Source: Pseudomonas sp. JM0905a (GTDB lineage Bacteria; Pseudomonadota; Gammaproteobacteria; Pseudomonadales; Pseudomonadaceae). Taken from it: DNA of 64,000 nucleotides. The position numbers and the translations under genes were made by a program. Shown here piece after piece: positions 50,472-64,000 of the stretch. Positions within the stretch are counted from its first letter, which is position 1; every line of letters starts with the position of its first letter. Location: the NCBI RefSeq assembly GCF_014700075.1, contig NZ_JACXBU010000001.1, forward strand, positions 434,001 to 498,000, in the 5' to 3' direction. The notes under the pieces are model-generated. The model was not told the origin of the DNA. It made no database searches and saw only the letters and a program-made list of their open reading frames with translations.

Positions 50472-51679
50472 TGCTGGCCCGTCTGCTCGCCGCCCCGTCG
50501 CCGCTGCGCAGCCGCCGCGGCATCGACATCGACTTCCCGCTGCTGGCCGGTTGCCTGTCGCTGCTCGGCCTGGGCCTGGTGATGATCACCTCGGCTTCGT
50601 CGGAAGTCGCGGCGGCGCAGTCCGGCAACCCGCTGTACCACATGATCCGCCACCTGATTTACCTGATGATCGGTCTCGTCGCGGGCCTGATCACGCTACA
50701 GATACCCATGGCTTTCTGGCAGCGCCATGGCGCTCGACTGATGTTGGCTGCCATCGTCCTACTGATCATGGTCCTGCTTCCCGGGATCGGCCGAGAAATC
50801 AACGGCGCCAAGCGCTGGATTGGTTTCGGTCTGTTCAACCTGCAGCCGTCCGAGTTGGCCAAGCTGTTCACCGTGATGTTCATCGCCGGCTACATGGTGC
50901 GTCGCCAGGACGAAGTTCGCGAAAAGCTGACCGGCTTCATCAAGCCAATGCTGGTACTGGGCCCGATCGCCGTACTGCTGCTGGCCGAACCGGACTTCGG
51001 CGCCACCGTAGTGCTGGTGGGTTCCTGCATCGCGATGCTCTTCCTCGGCGGTATCAACCTGGTTCGCTTCATTCCCCTGGCCGGTGCTGTACTCGCCGCC
51101 GGCGTGCTGGTAATGACCAGCCAAAGCTACCGGATGCAGCGTCTGACCAACTTCGTGGATCCCTGGGCCGACCAGTACGGCGCCGGCTATCAGTTGAGCC
51201 AGGCATTGATCGCCTTCGGTCGTGGCGAATGGCTTGGCGTGGGGCTGGGCAACAGCATCCAGAAACAGTTCTACCTGCCGGAAGCCCATACCGACTTCGT
51301 GTTCGCCGTGCTGGCCGAAGAGCTGGGAATGGTGGGGGCCCTGGCCACCGTCGGCCTCTTCGTTTTCGTCAGCGTCCGGGCCCTCTACATCGGGCTGTGG
51401 GCCGAGAAGGCGCGCCAGTATTTCTCCGCCTACGTCGCCTACGGCCTCGCTTTCCTCTGGATCGGCCAGGTGTTGATCAACATCGGCGTGAACGTCGGTC
51501 TGCTGCCAACCAAGGGCCTGACCCTGCCGTTCCTCAGCTACGGCGGTAGCTCCCTGGTGATCTGCTGCGTCAGCCTGGCCTTGTTGCTGAGAATCGAATG
51601 GGAGCGGCGTACGCAGTTGGGCAACGAGGAAGTGGAGTTCGTCGAGAGTGATTTCTTCGACGAGGAGGTGCGCCCATGA
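50471..51679 (+). CDS. ftsW: Septal peptidoglycan polymerase FtsW
   Basis: 402-residue SEDS glycosyltransferase with ten predicted helices, partner of FtsI at the septum. Motifs include GAKRWIGFGLFNLQPSELAK, the catalytic-aspartate-bearing LLAEPDFGATVVLV, and PEAHTDFVFAVLAEELG, with the C-terminal TKGLTLPFLSYGGSS typical of SEDS proteins. Coupled to murD at the start and overlapping murG by four bases at the end. Confidence 0.97.
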   Translation: MLARLLAAPSPLRSRRGIDIDFPLLAGCLSLLGLGLVMITSASSEVAAAQSGNPLYHMIRHLIYLMIGLVAGLITLQIPMAFWQRHGARLMLAAIVLLIMVLLPGIGREINGAKRWIGFGLFNLQPSELAKLFTVMFIAGYMVRRQDEVREKLTGFIKPMLVLGPIAVLLLAEPDFGATVVLVGSCIAMLFLGGINLVRFIPLAGAVLAAGVLVMTSQSYRMQRLTNFVDPWADQYGAGYQLSQALIAFGRGEWLGVGLGNSIQKQFYLPEAHTDFVFAVLAEELGMVGALATVGLFVFVSVRALYIGLWAEKARQYFSAYVAYGLAFLWIGQVLINIGVNVGLLPTKGLTLPFLSYGGSSLVICCVSLALLLRIEWERRTQLGNEEVEFVESDFFDEEVRP

Positions 51680-52738
51680 GCGGAAACGTGCTGATCATGG
51701 CCGGCGGCACAGGCGGCCACGTATTCCCCGCCCTGGCCTGTGCCCGAGAGTTCCAGGCCCGTGGCTTCAAGGTGCACTGGCTGGGCACGCCGAAAGGCAT
51801 CGAGAACGAACTGGTTCCCCAGGCCGGCCTGCCGTTGCACCTGATCCAGGTGAGTGGCCTGCGCGGCAAGGGATTGAAGTCCTTGCTCAAGGCTCCATTC
51901 GAGCTGCTCAAGTCGCTGTTCCAGGCCCGCCGTATCGTGCGTGAGCTCAAGCCGGTCTGCGTGCTGGGCATGGGCGGCTATGTCACCGGTCCCGGCGGAC
52001 TGGCCGCGCGCCTGTCCGGCGTACCTCTGATCATTCATGAGCAGAACGCCGTAGCCGGCACCGCCAACCGTAGCCTGGCACCGATCGCCAGCCGCGTTTG
52101 CGAAGCCTTCCCCGATACCTTCGGGAAAAGCGACAAGCGGCGCACCACCGGCAACCCGGTGCGTGAAGAGCTGTTCCTGGAAACCCCGCGTGACAGCCTG
52201 GCCGGTCGCAAGCCGCGCCTGCTGGTGCTGGGCGGCAGCCTGGGCGCCGAGCCCCTGAACAAGCTGCTGCCCGAAGCCCTGTCGCGGCTGTCCGCTGACC
52301 TGCGCCCGGAAGTGTTCCACCAGGCCGGTCGCAAACATGACGAGATCACTGCGGAGCGTTATCGCGCGGCTGCGGTCGAAGCGGAGGTCGCGCCTTTCAT
52401 CAAGGACATGGCCCGTGCCTATGCCTGGGCCGATCTGGTCATCTGCCGTGCAGGCGCCCTGACCGTGAGCGAGCTGGCCGCTGCCGGCCTGCCATCGTTC
52501 CTGGTGCCGCTGCCCCATGCGATCGACGACCACCAGTCGCGCAATGCCGAATACCTGGCGAAGGAGGGCGCGGCTGTCCTTCTTCCGCAACATTCCACTG
52601 ACGCGGCCACGCTGGCCGCTCAGCTGACCGAGGTCCTGATGCAGCCCGAGAAACTCAAGGCCATGGGTGCTACCGCCCGCCGTCTGGCCAAACCCGCCGC
52701 CACCCGCACCGTGGTCGAGATCTGCCTGGAGGTGGCCA

Positions 52739-52746
<8 letters not shown>
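51676..52746 (+). CDS. murG: Lipid II synthase MurG
   Basis: 356-residue peripheral membrane GT28 glycosyltransferase adding GlcNAc to lipid I. The N-terminal acceptor-site loop [45 protein letters not shown] and the C-terminal donor-site [18 protein letters not shown] are visible. Starts ATGA over the ftsW stop; its end overlaps the start of murC by eight bases. Confidence 0.97.
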
Positions 52747-55143
<2,397 letters not shown>

Positions 55144-55147
55144 TCCC

Positions 55148-56011
55148 ATGCGTAGCGCCACTATCCGCCGCCAGGAACCCGTAATCGGCCGCGTCGCTCC
55201 GTCGCGCAAGCCGATACCGCGTGGCGCCAGCCGGACGGTGGCCAAGGAACCGCTGAGCCAGCGCCTGCCCAAGCCCAGCTTTGGCTTCCTGCGCAAGCTG
55301 GTCTGGCCGGTGATGCTCGTGGTGCTCGGTTTCGGTGCCTACGAAGCGGCCCAGCGGCTGCTGCCATACGCCGACCGGCCTATCGCCAAGGTCAATGTCC
55401 AGGGCGATCTGAGCTACATCAGCCAGCAGGCGGTTCAGCAGCGCATTGCGCCGTACATCGCCGCGAGCTTCTTCAGCATCGACCTGGCGGGCATGCGCCG
55501 CGAGCTGGAGCAGATGCCGTGGATCGCCCACGCCGAGGTGCGCCGGGTGTGGCCGGACCAGGTGATGGTCCGACTGGAAGAACAACTGCCCATCGCCCGA
55601 TGGGGCGACGAGGCACTGCTGAACAACCAGGGCCAGGCATTCGCCCCGCGCGAACTGGCCCACTACGAACAGCTGCCGCAGCTCTGGGGACCGCAGCGCG
55701 CCCAGGAGCAAGTGATGCAGCAATACCAGATGCTCAGCCAGATGCTGCGCCCGCTCGGCTTTTCCATCGTCCGGCTGGAGCTGCGTGAACGCGGCAGTTG
55801 GTTCCTGTCCACCGGGCAGGGCGTCGAACTCCTGCTTGGGCGGGATCATCTGGTGGAGAAGATGCGACGTTTCATCTCGATCTACGAGAAAACGCTGAAG
55901 GACCAGATTGCGAACATAGAGCGCGTCGACCTGCGCTATCCCAACGGCCTCGCAGTGGCCTGGCGGACGCCGGTCGAGGCCCCGGCGGCGACCACGGTCG
56001 CCGTGCAGTGA
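55148..56011 (+). CDS. ftsQ: Cell division protein FtsQ
   Basis: 287-residue bitopic divisome protein. A basic cytoplasmic N-terminus (about 55 residues, [20 protein letters not shown]) is followed by a membrane helix ([20 protein letters not shown]), a POTRA domain ([20 protein letters not shown]) and the beta domain that binds FtsB. It starts four bases after the ddlB stop. ftsA follows after 21 bases. Confidence 0.95.
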   Translation: MRSATIRRQEPVIGRVAPSRKPIPRGASRTVAKEPLSQRLPKPSFGFLRKLVWPVMLVVLGFGAYEAAQRLLPYADRPIAKVNVQGDLSYISQQAVQQRIAPYIAASFFSIDLAGMRRELEQMPWIAHAEVRRVWPDQVMVRLEEQLPIARWGDEALLNNQGQAFAPRELAHYEQLPQLWGPQRAQEQVMQQYQMLSQMLRPLGFSIVRLELRERGSWFLSTGQGVELLLGRDHLVEKMRRFISIYEKTLKDQIANIERVDLRYPNGLAVAWRTPVEAPAATTVAVQ

Positions 56012-56032
56012 ATTAGAGAGAAGGTTAGAAGC

Positions 56033-57283
56033 ATGGCAAGCGTACAGAGCGGCAAGATGATCGTCGGCCTGGACATCGGCACCTCCAAGGTGGTGGCGTT
56101 GGTGGGCGAGGTCGCGGCTGATGGCCAACTCGAGATCGTCGGCATTGGCACTCATCCGTCGCGCGGCCTGAAGAAGGGCGTGGTGGTGAACATCGAATCC
56201 ACTGTGCAATCGATCCAGCGCGCGGTGGAAGAAGCCCAGTTGATGGCGGGTTGCCGTATCCACTCGGCCTTCGTCGGCATCGCCGGCAATCACATCCGCA
56301 GCCTGAACTCCCACGGCATCGTGGCGATCCGCGATCGCGAAGTCAGCGGCGCCGATATCGAACGCGTACTGGATGCCGCCCAGGCGGTCGCCATCCCGGC
56401 CGACCAGCGTGTGCTGCACACCCTGGCCCAGGACTATGTGATCGATAACCAGGAAGGCGTACGTGAGCCGCTGGGCATGTCCGGCGTCCGCCTGGAAGCC
56501 AAGGTACACGTGGTGACTTGCGCGGTGAATGCCGCTCAGAACATCGAGAAGTGCGTGCGCCGCTGCGGTCTCGAAGTCGACGACATCATCCTCGAGCAAC
56601 TGGCCTCGGCCTACTCGGTCATTACCGATGACGAGAAAGAGCTGGGCGTCTGCCTGGTGGACATCGGCGGCGGTACCACCGACATCGCCATCTTCACCGA
56701 GGGCGCCATCCGCCACACTGCGGTGATCCCGATCGCCGGCGACCAGGTGACCAACGACATTGCCATGGCCCTGCGTACGCCGACCCAGTACGCCGAAGAG
56801 ATCAAGATCCGCTACGCCTGCGCCCTGGCCAAGCTGGCCGGCGCTGGCGAAACCATCAAGGTGCCCAGCGTGGGCGACCGTCCGCCGCGCGAACTGTCGC
56901 GCCAGGCCCTGGCCGAAGTGGTCGAGCCGCGCTACGACGAGCTCTTCACCCTGATCCAGGCCGAGCTGCGCCGCAGCGGCTACGAAGACCTGATTCCGGC
57001 GGGCATCGTCCTCACTGGCGGCACCGCCAAGATGGAAGGTGCGGTGGAACTGGCCGAAGAGATTTTCCACATGCCGGTGCGCCTGGGCGTACCGCATAGC
57101 GTGAAGGGGCTCGCCGATGTCGTGCGCAACCCCATCTATTCCACGGGCGTAGGCCTGCTGATGTACGGATTGCAGAAGCAGTCCGACGGCATGCCTGTCT
57201 CCACTGGCAGCTACGGCTATGCCGAAGAAGCCAAGGCTCCTGTACTGGAACGGCTCAAGCGCTGGGTTCAGGGCAATTTTTAA
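56033..57283 (+). CDS. ftsA: Cell division protein FtsA
   Basis: 416-residue actin-fold protein that anchors FtsZ to the membrane and recruits downstream divisome proteins. Phosphate and adenosine motifs are IVGLDIGTSKVVALVGE, DIGGGTTDIAIFTEG and LTGGTAKMEGAVELAEE. The C-terminal amphipathic membrane-targeting helix is ERLKRWVQGNF. AGAGAGAAGG precedes the ATG. ftsZ starts 49 bases downstream. Confidence 0.97.
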   Translation: MASVQSGKMIVGLDIGTSKVVALVGEVAADGQLEIVGIGTHPSRGLKKGVVVNIESTVQSIQRAVEEAQLMAGCRIHSAFVGIAGNHIRSLNSHGIVAIRDREVSGADIERVLDAAQAVAIPADQRVLHTLAQDYVIDNQEGVREPLGMSGVRLEAKVHVVTCAVNAAQNIEKCVRRCGLEVDDIILEQLASAYSVITDDEKELGVCLVDIGGGTTDIAIFTEGAIRHTAVIPIAGDQVTNDIAMALRTPTQYAEEIKIRYACALAKLAGAGETIKVPSVGDRPPRELSRQALAEVVEPRYDELFTLIQAELRRSGYEDLIPAGIVLTGGTAKMEGAVELAEEIFHMPVRLGVPHSVKGLADVVRNPIYSTGVGLLMYGLQKQSDGMPVSTGSYGYAEEAKAPVLERLKRWVQGNF

Positions 57284-57332
57284 CCGCGGTACGCAGTAGG
57301 CGAAAAAACTAAAAAAGGAAGGAGAGGGGAAA

Positions 57333-58520
57333 ATGTTCGAACTCGTAGATAACGTTCCGCAAACAGCGGTCATCAAGGTAATCGGCGTCGGTGGTGGCGG
57401 TGGCAACGCCGTGAACCATATGGCCAAGAGCAGCATCGAAGGCGTCGAGTTCATCTGCGCCAACACCGATGCCCAGGCGCTGAAGAACATTGGCGCGCGC
57501 ACCGTGCTGCAGCTCGGCCCGGGCGTGACCAAGGGCCTGGGCGCCGGCGCGAATCCGGAAGTCGGCCGTCAGGCTGCCATCGAGGACCGTGAGCGCATCG
57601 CCGAAGTGCTGCAGGGCGCCGACATGGTCTTCATCACCACCGGCATGGGCGGCGGCACCGGTACCGGCGCTGCACCGATCATCGCTGAAGTGGCCAAGGA
57701 AATGGGCATCCTCACCGTTGCGGTGGTGACCCGTCCGTTCCCGTTCGAAGGTCGCAAGCGCATGCAGATCGCCGACGAGGGCATCCGCTCCCTGGCCGAA
57801 AGCGTCGACTCGCTGATTACCATCCCCAACGAGAAGCTGCTGACCATCCTCGGCAAGGACGCCAGCCTGCTGGCCGCCTTCGCCAAGGCCGACGACGTGC
57901 TCGCTGGCGCTGTGCGTGGCATCTCCGACATCATCAAGCGTCCCGGCATGATCAACGTCGACTTCGCCGACGTTAAGACCGTGATGGGCGAAATGGGCAT
58001 GGCGATGATGGGTACCGGCTGCGCCAGCGGTCCGAATCGCGCTCGCGAAGCCACCGAGGCTGCCATCCGCAACCCGCTGCTGGACGATGTCAATCTGCAG
58101 GGCGCTCGCGGCATCCTGGTGAACATCACCGCAGGTCCGGACCTGTCCCTGGGTGAGTACTCCGACGTGGGCAACATCATCGAGCAGTTCGCTTCCGAGC
58201 ACGCCACCGTCAAGGTGGGTACCGTGATCGACCCGGATATGCGTGATGAACTGCACGTGACCGTAGTAGCCACTGGCCTGGGTGCGCGCATCGAGAAGCC
58301 GGTCAAGGTGGTCGACAACACCGTTCAGGCAGCCGCTGTGGCCACCGCCACCGTTGCCGCTCGTCCGGAGCAGCCGTCCGTCAACTACCGCGACCTGGAT
58401 CGCCCGACCGTGATGCGCAATCAGGCTCACGCCGGTGCGGCCACCGCGGCCAAACTCAACACTCAGGATGACCTGGATTATCTGGATATCCCGGCATTCC
58501 TGCGTCGCCAGGCTGATTGA
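57333..58520 (+). CDS. ftsZ: Cell division GTPase FtsZ
   Basis: 395-residue tubulin homolog that forms the Z ring. The tubulin signature GGGTGTG is at residues 106-112. The globular GTPase domain extends to about residue 317, followed by a variable linker and the conserved C-terminal peptide [15 protein letters not shown] that binds FtsA and ZipA. A very strong AAGGAAGGAGAGGGG ribosome binding site precedes the ATG, consistent with its high expression compared with its neighbours. Confidence 0.98.
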   Translation: MFELVDNVPQTAVIKVIGVGGGGGNAVNHMAKSSIEGVEFICANTDAQALKNIGARTVLQLGPGVTKGLGAGANPEVGRQAAIEDRERIAEVLQGADMVFITTGMGGGTGTGAAPIIAEVAKEMGILTVAVVTRPFPFEGRKRMQIADEGIRSLAESVDSLITIPNEKLLTILGKDASLLAAFAKADDVLAGAVRGISDIIKRPGMINVDFADVKTVMGEMGMAMMGTGCASGPNRAREATEAAIRNPLLDDVNLQGARGILVNITAGPDLSLGEYSDVGNIIEQFASEHATVKVGTVIDPDMRDELHVTVVATGLGARIEKPVKVVDNTVQAAAVATATVAARPEQPSVNYRDLDRPTVMRNQAHAGAATAAKLNTQDDLDYLDIPAFLRRQAD

Positions 58521-58571
58521 TGATTTGTATCAGGAGCATTAGGGTGATTGGTGTTCAGCAAAGGGCGGTTC

Positions 58572-58580
58572 TGCTATTAT
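58572..58580 (+). promoter_or_regulatory. Candidate extended -10 promoter of lpxC
   Basis: TGCTATTAT forms an extended -10 (TG-N-TATTAT) about 50 bases before lpxC. A poor -35 (TTCAGC at 58554) sits at a short 15-base spacing. Confidence 0.5.
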
Positions 58581-58596
58581 CGCCGCCCATTGTTGA

Positions 58597-59544
<948 letters not shown>

Positions 59545-59567
59545 GCAATACCCTCTTTCCTGACTTT

Positions 59568-59595
59568 AAAGGCCACCCTCGGGTGGCCTTTTTTT
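59568..59595 (+). terminator. Terminator of lpxC and the cluster
   Basis: AAAGGCCACCC and GGGTGGCCTTT pair around a TC loop, followed by a T run. It also faces the convergent dciA gene. Confidence 0.9.
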
Positions 59596-59616
59596 ATCTT
59601 CAGGTTTTCGACCTGC

Positions 59617-60072
59617 TCAGTCCTGTGATTTGCCGTGGCGTGCCAGGCGTTCCAGCGCTTCCCGCAGGCGCGGATCGCTGACGGTTTCCGCAGTGGCCTT
59701 CAGGCTCTCTGCAGCGGTGCTCGACAGGCGGCCTTCGGTCACTGGAGCGCTGCTAGAGGTAAAACTCGGCTGGACCTTGAAAACGATCCGCTCCAGACCG
59801 GCGAAGGCCTCGAATCCTTTCAACTGGCGCAGCAGGCGTGCCTGCTGGTAGCGCAGCCGGGTCGCCCAATGACCGTCGGTAACGATCAGCAGCAGCCGGC
59901 CTTCGCGCCAGGAGGCGACGTGGCAGTGCTCGCGAGCGGCCGGCTGCAGTTGGCTGGCGAGCAGCTGCTGCAACTGGTCGATGCGCTGGGCTTCGTTGAA
60001 AAGCGCCCGCAATGGCTTTTCCTCACGCAACAGCGCGGCAGGGGAGCGGGCGGGCAAGGGACGAAACGCCAT
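59617..60072 (-). CDS. dciA: DciA (DUF721), replicative helicase loader or operator
   Basis: 151-residue DUF721 protein, the ancestral partner that brings DnaB onto DNA in bacteria lacking DnaC. The KH-like fold carries AREHCHVASWREGRLLLIVT and GHWATRLRYQQARLLRQLKG, followed by a disordered C-terminal tail. I start at ATG 60072 (MAFRPLPARSPAALL) as in other pseudomonads; an upstream ATG at 60105 would add 11 residues, and neither has a good ribosome binding site. Divergent from secA. Confidence 0.88.
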   Translation of the reverse strand: MAFRPLPARSPAALLREEKPLRALFNEAQRIDQLQQLLASQLQPAAREHCHVASWREGRLLLIVTDGHWATRLRYQQARLLRQLKGFEAFAGLERIVFKVQPSFTSSSAPVTEGRLSSTAAESLKATAETVSDPRLREALERLARHGKSQD

Positions 60073-60111
60073 GGTGGGTGCTTGAATGAGGGTTGGTGCG
60101 CCCATATTAAC

Positions 60112-60355
60112 AGAGGCAGTTCCTTGCCTCGGCTTGTGCGCGTAATTCGAACGCTCAGGCCGTCGGTTCCCCTGGGCGCATGTAGCGATTGGCCATGACC
60201 AGGGAGTGTGGACGCCGTCCTACGGCGACCGGGAAGTGCTCCCGCTTTCCTCGACAAGGAATCCGGGTAGAATGCCCCCTTCGCAAGTAGCCATGACGGC
60301 TGCGCGGGCGACTGCAGGCCGCCCTCCATCCCAATGTGTGGAAGATCCTCTCTAT
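60112..60355. promoter_or_regulatory. dciA-secA divergent region and secA leader
   Basis: A GAGGCA/TGCCTC hairpin lies at 60112-60129 and a TAGAAT -10 candidate at 60268-60273 for secA with no good -35. An in-frame extension of secA across this region lacks conserved sequence. No SecM-like arrest peptide is seen. Confidence 0.4.
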
Positions 60356-63097
<2,742 letters not shown>

Positions 63098-63115
63098 GGC
63101 TCTGCTGTAATTCCA

Positions 63116-63150
63116 ACGCCGCGACCGGCCCTGCCGCTCGCGGCGTTTTT
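63116..63150 (+). terminator. Terminator of secA
   Basis: ACGCCGCGA (63116-63124) pairs with TCGCGGCGT (63138-63146), followed by TTTT. Confidence 0.85.
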
Positions 63151-63214
63151 CCTGATATCCCTGGCCGTCTGCGCCGCCCGCAGCCGGTCGCCTGCTGACA
63201 AAGGAGCGCTTCCC

Positions 63215-64000
63215 ATGGCTGTTGGTCTTGGCCCTCTGCCTACCCTGCACCCGGTTCCCGGTTTCGAACTCGGCATCGCCTCTGCCGGCATCAAGCGCCC
63301 CGGGCGCAAGGATGTGGTCGTGATGCGCTGCGCCGAAGGCTCCACCATCGCCGGCGTGACCACCACCAATGCCTTCTGCGCTGCCCCGGTGCTGATCACC
63401 CGTGAGCGCCTGCAGGGCGAGGTACGCTACCTGCTGACCAACACCGGCAACGCCAACGCCGGCACCGGTCCGGATGGTCTGGTCCGCGCGCGCCGTTCCT
63501 GCGCCAGGCTGGCTGAACTGGCTGGCGTGAGCGAAGACGCTGTGCTGCCGTTCTCCACCGGCGTGATCGGCGAGCCGCTGCCGGTCGAGAAGATCGAAGC
63601 CGCGTTGCCGGCAGCCCTGGCTGACCTCAAGGTCGATAACTGGGCCCAGGCCGCCGAAGGCATCATGACCACCGACACCCAGCCCAAGGGGGCCTGCCGC
63701 CAGTTCGAACATGACGGCGTGACCGTCACCATCACCGGCATCAGCAAGGGCGCCGGCATGATCCGTCCGAACATGGCCACCATGCTCGGCTACATCGCAA
63801 CCGACGCGAAGGTTGCCGGTGATGTGCTCCAGGCACTGGTGCGCGACGCCGCTAACAAGTCCTTCAACCGCATCACCATCGATGGTGACACCTCCACCAA
63901 CGACTGCTGCATGCTGATCGCCACCGGCCAGGCCGCCCTGCCGGAAATCACCGCTGCCAGTGGTGAGCTGTTCGCCAAGCTCAAGCAGGCCGTGTTCGAC
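63215..64000 (+). CDS. argJ: Bifunctional glutamate N-acetyltransferase / amino-acid acetyltransferase ArgJ (5' part; runs off the right edge)
   Basis: 262 codons without stop before the window ends; the full protein is usually about 400 residues. ArgJ recycles the acetyl group between acetylornithine and glutamate in arginine synthesis. It is self-cleaved at an Ala-Thr bond; here that is MATMLGY with the nucleophile Thr189, so the beta subunit begins there. [18 protein letters not shown] and [12 protein letters not shown] are family motifs. AAGGAGCG lies nine bases before the ATG. Confidence 0.95.
   Translation, partial: MAVGLGPLPTLHPVPGFELGIASAGIKRPGRKDVVVMRCAEGSTIAGVTTTNAFCAAPVLITRERLQGEVRYLLTNTGNANAGTGPDGLVRARRSCARLAELAGVSEDAVLPFSTGVIGEPLPVEKIEAALPAALADLKVDNWAQAAEGIMTTDTQPKGACRQFEHDGVTVTITGISKGAGMIRPNMATMLGYIATDAKVAGDVLQALVRDAANKSFNRITIDGDTSTNDCCMLIATGQAALPEITAASGELFAKLKQAVFD

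Noticed and set aside
60112-60355. SecM-like secretion monitor upstream of secA
   Set aside because: No signal-peptide-bearing frame with an arrest motif is present; the only in-frame extension joins secA directly.

Overview
The window is a stretch of core chromosome from a high-GC gammaproteobacterium, almost certainly a Pseudomonas of the P. aeruginosa-like lineage. Evidence for this is the gene order, which I recognise as the conserved Pseudomonas order (ptsN-hpf-rpoN-lpt-kds / mla-ibaG-murA-hisGDC / algW / cysD-cysNC / trpS / rplM-rpsI-pet-ssp / rnpB / mraZ-to-lpxC division cluster / secA / argJ). Lineage-typical traits are a fused CysNC, a long TrpS, a short HisG and GTG-started mraZ, rsmH and murD. 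The species cannot be fixed from the sequence alone. No tRNA, rRNA, prophage, insertion sequence or CRISPR array was seen.

Layout. 1-5529 (minus strand): the 5' end of ptsN, then hpf, rpoN, lptB, lptA, lptC, kdsC and kdsD, i.e. nitrogen/PTS regulation plus lipopolysaccharide core-sugar synthesis and transport. 5644-13662 (plus): the Mla phospholipid-transport operon, ibaG, murA and the first histidine genes hisG, hisD, hisC. 13723-16563 (minus): an accessory pair, a TonB-dependent receptor followed by a DUF4198 periplasmic protein, behind a sequence closely resembling a Zur operator. 16693-19858: AlgW protease, Nif3-like protein and lytic transglycosylase MltB. 20191-26952: sulfate activation (cysD, cysNC), ZapG-like protein, alpha/beta hydrolase, TrpS and ZapE. 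27011-31610: a secreted protein of unknown function, a GlxA/AraC regulator, an LCAD-type acyl-CoA dehydrogenase and an aldo/keto reductase. 31887-36708: ribosomal proteins L13/S9, cytochrome bc1 complex, and SspA/SspB. 36756-41074: DolP-like lipoprotein, SIS isomerase, YraN, LpoA and RsmI. 41114-41470: RNase P RNA. 41690-59544: the complete division and cell wall cluster from mraZ to ftsZ, then lpxC. 59617-64000: DciA, SecA and the 5' part of argJ.

The genes mostly serve envelope biogenesis: LPS (lpt, kds, lpxC), outer-membrane lipid asymmetry (mla), peptidoglycan precursors (murA, murC-G, mraY, ddlB) and septation (ftsL, I, W, Q, A, Z), with envelope stress sensing (algW) and secretion (secA). 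Most genes inside an operon overlap by 1-14 bases or are separated by under 50, which indicates translational coupling.

The most interesting parts lie outside the core genes: the Zur-box/TonB receptor/DUF4198 locus (a candidate zinc-uptake module), two sizeable structured intergenic elements (25728-25838 and 28114-28237), a DUF1508-like tail on TrpS, the MraZ operator repeats, and a 15-base match to the Tn5 mosaic end between hpf and rpoN, which may be chance or an assembly artefact.
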